The position numbers and the translations under genes are program-made. The notes beneath the pieces were generated by a model that did no database searches, was not told the DNA's origin, and worked only from the letters and a program-made list of their open reading frames with translations. A stretch of DNA of 64,000 bases from Archaeoglobus sp. UBA234 (lineage in GTDB: Archaea > Halobacteriota > Archaeoglobi > Archaeoglobales > Archaeoglobaceae). Location of the stretch: NCBI GenBank assembly GCA_002494625.1, contig DACH01000020.1:1-64000 (forward strand), given 5' to 3'. Of the stretch, positions 26,152 to 35,402 are shown piece after piece; positions within the stretch are counted from its first letter, which is position 1; each line of letters opens with the position of its first letter.

Positions 26152-27312
26152 TTGAGAGAGAATGCAGATAGGATAAGAATCAACCGGAAACTTCTTGAAA
26201 TTAAGCCATCTGGAATAAGGAAGTTTTTTGATCTGATACTGGGAAGAGAAGATGTAATAAGCCTTGGAGTGGGAGAACCTGACTTCCCAACTCCCTGGAG
26301 AATAAGGGAAGAGATGATCTACTCCTTAGAGAAGGGAATAACATCTTACACATCAAACTATGGTATAGAGGAGTTGAGGGCGGAGATAAGCAGATATTAT
26401 GAGAAATTTGGTTTCTCACCTCACCCCGATAATGTTGTCATAACCGCTGGAGTAAGTGAGGGTTTCGATCTTGCCCTGAGAGCAGTAATCAATCCAGGAG
26501 ATTTTGTTCTGATTCCTGACCCCTGTTATGTTTCTTACTCTCCTCTTTCCATTCTCTGCGGAGCGAGGGTTGTATCCATTCCCACCCCTCCTGAATTTCG
26601 GCTAAACTATGAGTTGATAATGGAGTACTCGAGGATTATAGAGCCAAAGGTTCTCATACTTAACTATCCTGCAAATCCCACGGGAGTCAGCTACAGCAAA
26701 AAAGAGCTTGAGGAGATAGCAGATGCCGTTGTTGAGAATGATATGATCGTAATCTCTGATGAAATTTACAGTGAGCTATCGTACAAGTTTCCTCACCGAT
26801 CCTTTGCATCCTTAGAGGGGATGGAGGACAGAACCATTGTTCTGAACGGATTCTCGAAATCATTTGCAATGACAGGGATGAGGGTTGGATATGTTATAGC
26901 TCCTCAGGATCTCTTGGATGCAGTCCTGAAAATTCACCAGTATTCGATGCTATGCGCTCCTGTGACATCCCAGATTGGAGCAATTGAAGCTCTGAGAAAT
27001 GGAGAGGATGAACTGGAGACTATGAAATCTGAGTATCTAAGGAGGAGGAATTTCTTTGTCAGAAAAATAGGAGAGTATCTTGAAACAAGAAAGCCAGAAG
27101 GAGCATTTTATGCCTTTCCGAGTATCAGAGAAACAGGCATGTCAAGTGAAGAGTTCGCTGAGAAGCTGCTTATGGAAAAGAATGTAGCTGTTGTCCCAGG
27201 AAATGCTTTTGGAGAGTCAGGAGAGGGTTTTATAAGATGTGCCTATGCTGTCAGCATGGATAAGCTCAGAGAGGCTGCCGAAAGAATAATAGAATTCGTC
27301 TCAGAACTGTAA
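26152..27312 (+). CDS. Class I/II aminotransferase (aspartate aminotransferase-like)
   Basis: A PLP-dependent transaminase of 386 residues. Visible motifs are S-L-G-V-G-E-P-D-F-P-T-P near residue 38, the cofactor-contacting N-Y-P-A-N-P-T-G-V near 165, I-S-D-E-I-Y near 200, and the Schiff-base lysine K236 in S-K-S-F-A-M-T-G-M-R-V-G-Y. A C-terminal R-C-A-Y segment carries the carboxylate-binding Arg. Subfamily Igamma members act on aspartate, aromatic or other amino acids; specificity is not readable here. Translation starts at TTG. It is co-transcribed with the preceding Lrp-type regulator. Confidence 0.9.
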   Translation: MRENADRIRINRKLLEIKPSGIRKFFDLILGREDVISLGVGEPDFPTPWRIREEMIYSLEKGITSYTSNYGIEELRAEISRYYEKFGFSPHPDNVVITAGVSEGFDLALRAVINPGDFVLIPDPCYVSYSPLSILCGARVVSIPTPPEFRLNYELIMEYSRIIEPKVLILNYPANPTGVSYSKKELEEIADAVVENDMIVISDEIYSELSYKFPHRSFASLEGMEDRTIVLNGFSKSFAMTGMRVGYVIAPQDLLDAVLKIHQYSMLCAPVTSQIGAIEALRNGEDELETMKSEYLRRRNFFVRKIGEYLETRKPEGAFYAFPSIRETGMSSEEFAEKLLMEKNVAVVPGNAFGESGEGFIRCAYAVSMDKLREAAERIIEFVSEL

Positions 27313-27390
27313 TTATAATTTTGATTTTTGAGCATTAATAGATTATATAATATAATTCAAGTTTGAACTTTTTTTATTTATGACCGGAAA

Positions 27391-27400
27391 AAATTTATAA
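27391..27400 (+). promoter_or_regulatory. TATA box of the symporter gene
   Basis: AAATTTATAA follows an A-rich BRE-like run and lies about 22-27 nt before the two in-frame ATG codons at 27417 and 27423. The message is probably leaderless. Confidence 0.55.
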
Positions 27401-27416
27401 TGTTGTTATTAAATGA

Positions 27417-28700
27417 ATGATCATGAGCGATGGGGTGCTGGGAAGATACATATCCTTTCCAGTTATATACAAGATTGCCATAGCCCTTGTTCTTGGAGCA
27501 ATTCTCGGAGCAGTGATTGGGGAACCAATTACAGTCTTAAAGCCACTTGGAGACCTCTTTATCAGACTGCTGAAAATGATAGTCGTTCCGATAGTGCTTT
27601 TCACACTCGTTGTAGGGGCTGCAAGTATCCATCCATCCAAGCTGGGTAGAATAGGGATCGGGATAGTAGTGTTCTATCTTATAACCTCTGCCATTGCTGT
27701 GTTCTTAGGACTTGGGATGGCCAACCTCTTTCAACCGGGCAAAGGACTGGCTCTTGCTGGTGAAGAGAAAGTGATCTCAGTAACTCCCCCCTCAGCCATT
27801 GATGTTGTGCTGGGAATAGTCCCGACAAATCCATTCAGTGCTATAGCAGAAGGAAAGATTCTGCAGATAATATTCTTTGCAATTGTTATTGGCATAGCCC
27901 TCTCCTATCTGAGGGAGAGCAAGGATGAGAGGTTAAGCAGGGTTGCCGGGATAACACTGGATGTGTTTGAAGCTCTTGCAGAAGTTATGTACAAGATCGT
28001 CAGGGGAATTCTTGAGTATGCTCCCATTGGTGTTTTCGCGTTGATATCATATATTATAGCCAAACAGGGACCCGGTGTTCTCGGACCGCTCGGAGTTGTT
28101 GTTGCTGCTCTCTACATCGGACTTTTCATTCACATTTTCATTGTTTATGGTGCAATTCTCGGGACAATAAAGCTGTCAATCCTGAAGTTTCTCAATGGAG
28201 CGAAAGAGGCAATGCTAACAGCCTTTGTAACGAGGAGCAGCAGTGGAACACTTCCCGTTACTATGAAAGTGGCTGAGGAGGAGCTCGGTATTGACAGAGG
28301 TGTCTTCTCCTTCACTCTCCCGCTAGGTGCAACCATAAACATGGATGGGACTGCGATGTATCAGGCAATATGTGCGATATTCATCGCAAATGCAGTTGGA
28401 ATTCCACTCAGCTTCGGTCAACAGATGTTAATTGTGCTTGTAGCCGTCATGGCTTCCATAGGAACTGCTGGAGTCCCTGGAGCGGGAGCAATAATGCTTG
28501 TGATGGTTCTTGAGGCAATTGGATTGCCATTGACTCCCGGTAGTGCTGTTGCAATAGCCTATGCAATGATTCTCGGCATAGATGCAATACTGGACATGGG
28601 AAGGACGATGGTAAATGTAACAGGAGATCTAACTGGCTCTACACTGATAAGCAAGCTAGAGGGAACACTGAATACCGAAGTTGGAGTGTGGAAAGCATAG
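27417..28700 (+). CDS. Sodium:dicarboxylate/amino-acid symporter (GltPh/GltTk family)
   Basis: The 427-residue protein matches the archaeal glutamate-transporter homologues in length and in the HP1/TM7/HP2 motifs: S-S-S-G-T-L-P near residue 278, N-M-D-G-T-A near 310 and G-V-P-G-A-G-A near 352. These sites bind aspartate and sodium in GltPh. About eight membrane helices plus two re-entrant hairpins are visible. The transporter is trimeric and works by an elevator mechanism. It follows the aminotransferase gene, fitting amino-acid uptake and use. The start could be the ATG at 27423. Confidence 0.93.
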   Translation: MIMSDGVLGRYISFPVIYKIAIALVLGAILGAVIGEPITVLKPLGDLFIRLLKMIVVPIVLFTLVVGAASIHPSKLGRIGIGIVVFYLITSAIAVFLGLGMANLFQPGKGLALAGEEKVISVTPPSAIDVVLGIVPTNPFSAIAEGKILQIIFFAIVIGIALSYLRESKDERLSRVAGITLDVFEALAEVMYKIVRGILEYAPIGVFALISYIIAKQGPGVLGPLGVVVAALYIGLFIHIFIVYGAILGTIKLSILKFLNGAKEAMLTAFVTRSSSGTLPVTMKVAEEELGIDRGVFSFTLPLGATINMDGTAMYQAICAIFIANAVGIPLSFGQQMLIVLVAVMASIGTAGVPGAGAIMLVMVLEAIGLPLTPGSAVAIAYAMILGIDAILDMGRTMVNVTGDLTGSTLISKLEGTLNTEVGVWKA

Positions 28701-28774
28701 AGAGGGCATAGGAAGGGTGTAGATAACAGCACATAAAGGGAACGAACAGAACAGATAGTAAAAGAGTCCGTATC

Positions 28775-29866
28775 ATGAAATTCATACTGGCCTGTGTGGG
28801 ATGCAGTAGAGAATACGATGCAGAAACTCCGCTGTGGAGATGCAGGGTGTGTGGCTCACCGATTTCACTGAAGATAGAGGACTACCCAGAGCTGAACAGA
28901 TTTCAGGATATTGTAGAGGATGATCTTACGCTCTGGAGGTATGGGAAACTTATTCCCTTCTCGGATTTCAGGGTTTCCATCGGAGAGGGTCTGACACCTG
29001 TCCACATTCACAGTTTCAGAGGAATGGAGATAACCTTCAAGTTTGAATACTTCTCACCAACAGGATCTTTCAAAGATAGAGGAGCCTCTGCAGGAGTTAC
29101 AAGAGCAAACGCTCTTCAAGCCAGCACAATTGTTGAAGACTCCTCCGGAAATGCCGGACTTGCATATTCTGCTTACGCAGCTGTTGGAGGATTGAGGGCA
29201 AGAATTTATGTTCCAGAGGATGCTCCACCAGCCAAACTCCGGCTTGTTTCAGCATTTAACGCAGAACTCGTGAAATGCAGGAGCAGAGAGGAGGCGAGTG
29301 AGAGGGCTGTGAGTGAGTTAAAACAGGGTGAAATGTATGTTGGACATCTCTGGGATCCTTTTTTCATGGAAGGAATAAAAACAGAGGTTTTTGAACTTTA
29401 CGAGTTCAGCAACATTGACTTCGATGCTGTTGTCGTTCCAACTGCAAGCGGAAGTCACCTTCTGGGAATCTACAGGGGATTCATAGATCTCCTCGAGATG
29501 GGTTTTATAGATGAGCTTCCTGCATTCATCGCCGTTCAGTCCGCTGGCTGTTCACCAGTTTATGAGGAATTCTACGGGGAAAAGTTTGAGGGAGATGGCT
29601 CCTTAGCTGATGGTCTGAGGATAAAAAATCCGCCAAGAATGAGAGAGATTCTGAAGGTTCTCAGAGCAAATGGAGATGTTGTGGTTGTGAATAACGATGA
29701 GATCAGAGAGGCAATAAAGTATCTTTTGAAACTGGGGATTCTTGTTGAACCAACCTCTGCAACTTCCTGGGCAGGAATGATGAAGCTTGAAAGTGAGTAC
29801 AGAAAGATTCTGATGCCTCTCACAGGAACTGGCATAAAGACTGCTGAAAAACTTCAAAACCTTTAA
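28775..29866 (+). CDS. thrC: Threonine synthase family PLP enzyme
   Basis: The protein opens with a zinc-ribbon-like pair C-V-G-C / C-R-V-C (residues 7-24), common in archaeal threonine synthases. The PLP-binding lysine K100 lies in S-F-K-D-R-G, followed by D-S-S-G-N-A-G near 125 and a late phosphate-binding V-P-T-A-S-G-S region near 225. Threonine synthase converts O-phosphohomoserine to threonine. The 363-residue length fits. Threonine dehydratase-like or cysteate-synthase-like activity in this fold cannot be excluded. No other threonine-pathway gene is nearby. Confidence 0.85.
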   Translation: MKFILACVGCSREYDAETPLWRCRVCGSPISLKIEDYPELNRFQDIVEDDLTLWRYGKLIPFSDFRVSIGEGLTPVHIHSFRGMEITFKFEYFSPTGSFKDRGASAGVTRANALQASTIVEDSSGNAGLAYSAYAAVGGLRARIYVPEDAPPAKLRLVSAFNAELVKCRSREEASERAVSELKQGEMYVGHLWDPFFMEGIKTEVFELYEFSNIDFDAVVVPTASGSHLLGIYRGFIDLLEMGFIDELPAFIAVQSAGCSPVYEEFYGEKFEGDGSLADGLRIKNPPRMREILKVLRANGDVVVVNNDEIREAIKYLLKLGILVEPTSATSWAGMMKLESEYRKILMPLTGTGIKTAEKLQNL

Positions 29867-29877
29867 TTTTTTATTGC

Positions 29878-30348
29878 TCAGAGAATTCTTATCATTCTTA
29901 TCCACTTTCCAAATGTGCTTTTTCTCTCAAAACCCATCTTTTGATAGAACTTCTGGGCTTTATAGTTTTTGTACCCCACCCACAACTCCATAACCTTTCT
30001 CTTCTTCTCTTTTGCATATTCAATACCTCTCTCCATCAGTAGCCTGCCAAGACCCATGTTTCTGTATTCTGGCAGAATAACCACCTCATGTACCTCACCT
30101 ACCTTTTCAAGCTCAAAAGGACTGAACCAGTTGGCATCCACCATAACAAAGCCTACTGCATTCTGATTATTCTGTGTTTCAGCTACCATGAAACCTTCCC
30201 TATCTCTCGAAAGCATCCATCTAAAGTAGCTTCTGATTTGTCTGTTTTTTGTGTAGGCGTATTCTTCAAGACCCCTGTAGCTCTCTTTATAAACCCTGAG
30301 AAAATCCCCTATATCTTCAGAATGAACGGGTCTGATTCTAAATTTCAT
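29878..30348 (-). CDS. GNAT family N-acetyltransferase
   Basis: A 156-residue acetyltransferase with the acetyl-CoA pyrophosphate loop R-N-M-G-L-G-R-L-L near residues 96-104 and the C-terminal N-Y-K-A-Q-K-F-Y-Q-K-M-G-F motif typical of RimI-like enzymes. It probably acetylates protein N-termini or a small amine; the substrate is unknown. It is convergent with thrC, 11 nt apart. Confidence 0.87.
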   Translation of the reverse strand: MKFRIRPVHSEDIGDFLRVYKESYRGLEEYAYTKNRQIRSYFRWMLSRDREGFMVAETQNNQNAVGFVMVDANWFSPFELEKVGEVHEVVILPEYRNMGLGRLLMERGIEYAKEKKRKVMELWVGYKNYKAQKFYQKMGFERKSTFGKWIRMIRIL

Positions 30349-30406
30349 AATCCTCTCACATATAGCTTTTTTTCACAATTAATAACCTTTTCCCTCCAAA
30401 AGCGTC

Positions 30407-32719
30407 TTATGGGAAAAAGCGAAACTCTGCAATCTCCCTGTATCTCTCAGGTCTGACCCGCTTTCTCTTACCCATTTTTATCCGCTCTATTATATCAATC
30501 GCTCCAAGTCTGTTCAGAGGTGAATTGTTATTTCCGCATTGATAGCTGTATGTACAGGCTGGACACCCATCAACTCTCCCACATTTACAATTTTTGAGCA
30601 CATCCAGAGAGATATCCAGAACTTTCCCTATTCTTTCGAAGAGTAGTTTGCTTAGCCCACTTCCACCCGGTGTTGCATCATAGACGAATATATCTCCATC
30701 TGGAGTTGATATCCCACCCATCTGTGTACTTCCGCCGGTAACAACATCACCTGTTTCAATTAGCACATGCTCAAAGGCATGAAAACTACCTGGAAAAAAA
30801 TCATCGTAATCCATTGGTTCAGGGAAAGGGGCAGAAAGGAGAAATCCTTTGGTCCTGAAACTCCAAGAAATAGGCTCATCCAAGTCCCGTGCTCTTTTTT
30901 TCTCACCATCTTTTTCCATGTATCCGTAAACGCTCATAGTTATCTCCAAGTTGCAGTAAGCTGAGTTTACAGGATTACTCTTTTCCTCAATTACCTCGAC
31001 AATAACCGGAATTGAGGAGTAAAGAGGATATGTTGAAAAGTTCTCGAAGAATGGCTCCAGAAATGCTTTTCTTCTTTCAACATCAAGTTCAATACTTCTC
31101 AATCTCTCTCCATTGTGGATCAGAACCGCCCCGGGGTGCATTTCCTTCAGAGCCATTGGAAGCGCTCTTTCACCGATGAATTCCCTGTCTTTGTACATTC
31201 TTATAGTTTCTCCAGTTCCTCTAAGGTTAAAGTTCTCAAGCAATCTCAAACCCATCCTCGAGGGATAAAACCACTCTCCGTCTGTCAGGATATATCCTTC
31301 CTCAACACATTTTCTTAAAACCCTTTTCTCAAAATCCCCCAGCCCATCTGTTTTCAGAGGCATTTCAGCACACATCGAAATCAGGTGGTACCTCATTACA
31401 AGCTCATTTTCAGTCTCAACAAAACCATGGAAATCGCTTTCAAAGAACTCTTCAGGGTGATTTCTGTAATAGTTTGCAATGGTATCTTTATTTCTCATGA
31501 GGAGAACTCCGACAGAACTTTGACCCTTCCTCCCAGCCCTGCCAAGCCTCTGTACAAACTGAGGGTAGCTGACAAGTTCTGAAATAACAGCATCAACATC
31601 CCCTATATCAACCCCGAGTTCAAGGGTTGAGGTAGAGACAACAACCTTTACCCTGCCTTTTCTGAAATCTTCTTCGACCTTATTTCTTACAGCCTTCTTC
31701 AGTCCTGATTTATGGATGTATGTCCTGATTCCTGCCCGGTTCAGAATCCATCCAATGTATTCAACTGATTTGTAGGAGTTTCCAAAAATGAGAATTTTTT
31801 TGTTGTGATCTGTTACTTTCTTTAAAAGTTCCACAACAGATGAATAAAGACTATCACAGTAGATCATTATTACATGACTTTTGCTCTTTCTGTGAGAGGC
31901 GTTTATCCACCTGAAGTTCGCATCAAAAAGGGAACAGGCAAACTCTTTTGCATTGGAGATCGTGGCTGAAGCGCACGCAATCTGGAAATCCGCATATCTT
32001 CTCATCCTTTTAACCAAGTAATGAAGATTTGCCCCCAAGAACCCTGTGTAGTAGTGAAGCTCATCTACTGCTAAAAAGCTTAGTTCAGTGATAAAACTCC
32101 TGAAATCAGGGGTATTGCGCAGGTGGTAGTCGAGCATGTCGGGATTTGTAAGCACGATATCGCTTACACCAGAAAGAACAGCATCTCTCTCTTTTTTCGA
32201 CGAGTCACCATCGAATCTTGTTGCAATAAGATTGCAGCTATCACAGTAGAATTTTATTTTCAGCTCCTGATCTGCAGCAAGGGCTTTTGTGGGGTAGATT
32301 ACAATCCCCTTCCCACCCTTTCTTACAAGTTCTATCATGGGAATCACAAATGCTTCTGTCTTTCCGAAACCAGTTGGGGCGGTAATAACTGTGTTCTCTC
32401 CTGAGAGAAGAGAATGTATTGCAATTTTCTGAAATTCATAAAGTCTGCTGATTCCCCTGTTTTTCAGTGCATTTTTCAACTCCTCAGATATATTCAATGA
32501 GTTAAGTTCAATATCTGGCTGGGCATTCAGGGGTTCAAAAACCCTGTAATGCACGACTTCATCGTCAATACTGAGAAAGGGTTTTAAAAGCTCAGACTCC
32601 TCACCAGACACTTTTTTCAGTATTCTCAGATTCTTTTCACGCCTCTCCCTTTTTCCGCAGATGCATCTTCTTTTAAGTCTGCCACACTTTTCACAGAAGA
32701 AATCAGATACATCGATCAT
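30407..32719 (-). CDS. Superfamily 2 helicase with DUF1998/MZB domain (MrfA/Hrq1-like)
   Basis: The 770-residue protein begins with a Cys cluster C-E-K-C-x7-C-I-C (residues 9-21). A DExD/H core follows: Walker A A-P-T-G-F-G-K-T, V-D-E-L-H-Y in motif II, and motif VI Q-R-L-G-R-A-G-R-K-G. The C-terminus is a DUF1998 zinc-binding region with C-K-C-G and C-P-A-C then Q-C-G near 715-740. MrfA/Hrq1-type helicases translocate 3'-5' on DNA and act in repair of crosslinks and other lesions. It probably stands alone; neighbours on the same strand are unrelated. Confidence 0.88.
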   Translation of the reverse strand: MIDVSDFFCEKCGRLKRRCICGKRERREKNLRILKKVSGEESELLKPFLSIDDEVVHYRVFEPLNAQPDIELNSLNISEELKNALKNRGISRLYEFQKIAIHSLLSGENTVITAPTGFGKTEAFVIPMIELVRKGGKGIVIYPTKALAADQELKIKFYCDSCNLIATRFDGDSSKKERDAVLSGVSDIVLTNPDMLDYHLRNTPDFRSFITELSFLAVDELHYYTGFLGANLHYLVKRMRRYADFQIACASATISNAKEFACSLFDANFRWINASHRKSKSHVIMIYCDSLYSSVVELLKKVTDHNKKILIFGNSYKSVEYIGWILNRAGIRTYIHKSGLKKAVRNKVEEDFRKGRVKVVVSTSTLELGVDIGDVDAVISELVSYPQFVQRLGRAGRKGQSSVGVLLMRNKDTIANYYRNHPEEFFESDFHGFVETENELVMRYHLISMCAEMPLKTDGLGDFEKRVLRKCVEEGYILTDGEWFYPSRMGLRLLENFNLRGTGETIRMYKDREFIGERALPMALKEMHPGAVLIHNGERLRSIELDVERRKAFLEPFFENFSTYPLYSSIPVIVEVIEEKSNPVNSAYCNLEITMSVYGYMEKDGEKKRARDLDEPISWSFRTKGFLLSAPFPEPMDYDDFFPGSFHAFEHVLIETGDVVTGGSTQMGGISTPDGDIFVYDATPGGSGLSKLLFERIGKVLDISLDVLKNCKCGRVDGCPACTYSYQCGNNNSPLNRLGAIDIIERIKMGKRKRVRPERYREIAEFRFFP

Positions 32720-32839
32720 TTCTTAATTCAATACCTCACAGCACATAAGAGCTTTGGGTGGGGATAAAGTTCCGCACCCCAAAACTTAATAGACAGACTG
32801 GGTAATCTGGAGATAATATATTGATTAGAGGGGGGGAAA

Positions 32840-34027
32840 ATGTCGATTTACGCCCTTGCAGAACATGAGAAAGGCAGAGTGAAGAGAATTTACGCAAGCT
32901 GCAGGTTTCCGTCAATACAGAGAGGAAATATACTCCAGGACTTCGAAGGAGAAATAAACCTCATAAATGCAGATGAACTCCCCCTGCACATCAGGGATTT
33001 CTTCTCAGTGGTAGCAATTCGACCTTCCCACATCCTGCTCTCAAGAGATGTACTGGGGGGGAGACCCCTCTACTACGATCCAGCAACCCTTTCAGCCTCT
33101 TCCTTTAGAGATTATCTCGATCTGGCAGTGGAGGTAGTCCCGGGAGAAGTGCTGAAGCTCGATTATGATGGCAGAGTACTTGAAAGAAAGCTTTACAGTT
33201 TTGAGGATGTATTCTCCACAAAAATCCTCGATGAGGATGAGGAAAAAATAAAAGATGAGATTCTTGAGGAGTTAAAGGGGTTCAGGGCAGAAGGGTGTGT
33301 AGCCTTTTCTGGAGGAGTTGACTCCTCTTTGCTTGCATCAATATATGATCTTGATCTAATCTCCGTTACTGCAAGAGAGAGTGAGGAGAAGTGGTTGACT
33401 GAATGCAGTAAAATGCTTGGAAAGAGGGTTGAAATTAAAAGATTCGATCTGGATGATGTTGAGAAAATTCTTCCCGCTGTAATAAGAACCATAGAGACTT
33501 ACAACCCATTACAGGTTGCAATTGCCATTCCTGTTTTTCTCACAGTACAGTTTGCAAAGGAGAATGGTTTTTCATCGGTTGTTTTTGGACAGGGAGCAGA
33601 TGAGTTATTCGGGGGTTACAGAAGGTATGCTGAGTTAAGCGGTGTAAGGCTTAGAGAAGAGTTGATAGATGATGTTAGAAACATTGGAAGAAACAATCTC
33701 GTGAGAGATGTGAAGATCGCATATACACATGAAATCAGGCTCCTGACACCTTATCTCAACTGGGACATGATACAGTTTGCCCTGAGAATACCGCCTGAGA
33801 TGAAGGTGAGAAAATTTGATGGTAACATTGTAAGAAAGTATATTCTGAGAAGAGCTGCAAGGGAATATCTTCCACCTGAGATTGCTTTCAGAGATAAAAA
33901 AGCCGTTCAGTATTCTACAGGAGCAATGGATTTGCTGAGGAAACTGGCGAGAAAAAACGGAATGAAGGTTGAAGGTTACCTTAGAAAGATAGGGGAGAGG
34001 GGACTAATCAGAACGGATGAAAAGTGA
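32840..34027 (+). CDS. Asparagine-synthetase-like protein lacking the glutaminase cysteine
   Basis: The C-terminal synthetase domain is intact: PP-loop A-F-S-G-G-V-D-S-S near residues 155-163, and G-Q-G-A-D-E-L-F-G-G-Y near 253. The N-terminal domain keeps the AsnB-like R-D-x-x-G-G-R-P-L-Y-Y near 70, but the protein starts M-S-I-Y instead of M-C-G-I, so the glutamine-hydrolysing cysteine is absent. At 395 residues it is also shorter than AsnB. It may use free ammonia or amidate a different substrate. A GAGGGGGGAAAA site precedes the ATG. Confidence 0.85.
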   Translation: MSIYALAEHEKGRVKRIYASCRFPSIQRGNILQDFEGEINLINADELPLHIRDFFSVVAIRPSHILLSRDVLGGRPLYYDPATLSASSFRDYLDLAVEVVPGEVLKLDYDGRVLERKLYSFEDVFSTKILDEDEEKIKDEILEELKGFRAEGCVAFSGGVDSSLLASIYDLDLISVTARESEEKWLTECSKMLGKRVEIKRFDLDDVEKILPAVIRTIETYNPLQVAIAIPVFLTVQFAKENGFSSVVFGQGADELFGGYRRYAELSGVRLREELIDDVRNIGRNNLVRDVKIAYTHEIRLLTPYLNWDMIQFALRIPPEMKVRKFDGNIVRKYILRRAAREYLPPEIAFRDKKAVQYSTGAMDLLRKLARKNGMKVEGYLRKIGERGLIRTDEK

Positions 34028-34092
34028 AAAGAATATCGAAAGATTAGATAATAGAAAAGAATGAGGAAATAAAAGAGAATTATGCTGCTCAG

Positions 34093-34482
34093 ATGCGCAT
34101 GAAGGAGGTAAAAATCGATTGTAGAAAGGAATCAGGATACTGCGGGATTTGCTGTCATAACACCGAGATGCCACTAACAGAGGAGGATATCAAAAGGATT
34201 TCTTCTCTCGGATACAAAGCTGAAGATTTTACAGTGAGAAAAGATGTTATGAAGCTGAGAAATATAGATGGTAGATGCTACTTTCTTGAAAATAACAGAT
34301 GCTCGATATATGAATTCAGGCCTGCTGGCTGCAGAATATATCCCTTTGTTCTTGATGATAAAGGTGAACTTACCCTTGATGATCTGTGTCCAAGGGTAAA
34401 TTTTGAAGATTTTGACAGTAAAAGCTTGAAACAAATAAAAAATGAACTAAAAAAACTCGTCCGGGAGATTTATGGAGACTGA
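34093..34482 (+). CDS. YkgJ-type zinc/iron-chelating cysteine-cluster protein
   Basis: The 129-residue protein has the eight-cysteine pattern of the YkgJ (CxxCxxCC) family: C-x6-C-G-I-C-C at the N-terminus, C-Y-F-x5-C-S-I-Y in the middle, and R-P-x-G-C-R-I-Y-P-F with a late C-P-R. Such proteins bind Zn or an Fe-S cluster; their function is mostly unknown. An ATG two codons downstream (34099) is an alternative start. Confidence 0.8.
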   Translation: MRMKEVKIDCRKESGYCGICCHNTEMPLTEEDIKRISSLGYKAEDFTVRKDVMKLRNIDGRCYFLENNRCSIYEFRPAGCRIYPFVLDDKGELTLDDLCPRVNFEDFDSKSLKQIKNELKKLVREIYGD

Positions 34483-34508
34483 ATCTGATAACCCAGTCAG
34501 ACATTCAG

Positions 34509-35402
34509 TCAGATAACTTCTATTACGAATTCAGAAAGCTTTATCGCATCCTCTTTCTTTTTCATAATTGTATTGGCTTTCACCACATCAGCGAAGTCAA
34601 GCCAGCAATTGTCCCTGTTATCTATCACAAGAATGTCAATAAAATCTCTGTACATTTCTGCAACCCCGGAGGGGGAGACTTCAAAGCCAAGTGCCGACAT
34701 GAACTTTCCTGCTGGACCGCTGAAAGGTTGATTTCCTATTATTGGCGAGATAGCCACAACCTTTTTCTTCCTCAGCAATTCCTTATACCCGTCTACAGCA
34801 AGAATGGGACCTATGCTCGTTACAGGATTGCTTGGACCTATTAGAACAGCGTCGGCTGAATTTAAGGCACTTATTACCTCATCAGGAATTCTCGCTCTCT
34901 CCACACCCCTAAATTCTACCCCGATTACTTCAGGCTCTCCTCTGTTCTTCACCCAGAACTCCTGGAAATGCATTTCACCTCTCTCAGTCAGAATATAGGT
35001 CGAGACATCCTCATTGCACATTGGAAATATATCCTGAGAAATCCCAAAACTATCTTTTAACTTCTCTGTTGCCTTTAAGAGGGAATAACCCTTTCTCAAA
35101 AGCTCACTTCTCAAAATGTGGGTTGCTCGGTCTTTATCTCCAACCATCATCCCTTCATCGAGTCCAAGCATCTTCAGCATTTTGTGAGTTGTGAAAGTGT
35201 CATTTCTCACACCCCACCACTTATCAGTATCAATGAGATCAGATAGAACATAGATCACAGAGTCAATGTCCGGACAGATTCTGTTGCCCGAGATCCAGAT
35301 GTCCTCTGCTGTATTGACGACAACTAAGAAATCATTGAGAACCTCCTTCATTCCCCACAGCAACTTGGGTGTTCCTGTCCCTCCAGAGAGGACTGCAATC
35401 AT
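34509..35402 (-). CDS. cofD: 2-phospho-L-lactate transferase CofD (F420 biosynthesis)
   Basis: CofD joins the activated phospholactyl (or phosphoenolpyruvyl) group to the deazaflavin Fo to form F420-0. The start L-S-G-G-T-G-T-P-K-L-L-W-G is the family hallmark, followed by N-T-A-E-D-I-W-I-S-G-N-R-I-C-P-D-I-D near residue 35 and G-P-S-N-P-V-T-S-I-G-P near 197. The length of 297 is normal. The gene shows that the organism makes F420. It overlaps the upstream nucleotidyltransferase by 4 nt. Confidence 0.95.
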   Translation of the reverse strand: MIAVLSGGTGTPKLLWGMKEVLNDFLVVVNTAEDIWISGNRICPDIDSVIYVLSDLIDTDKWWGVRNDTFTTHKMLKMLGLDEGMMVGDKDRATHILRSELLRKGYSLLKATEKLKDSFGISQDIFPMCNEDVSTYILTERGEMHFQEFWVKNRGEPEVIGVEFRGVERARIPDEVISALNSADAVLIGPSNPVTSIGPILAVDGYKELLRKKKVVAISPIIGNQPFSGPAGKFMSALGFEVSPSGVAEMYRDFIDILVIDNRDNCWLDFADVVKANTIMKKKEDAIKLSEFVIEVI

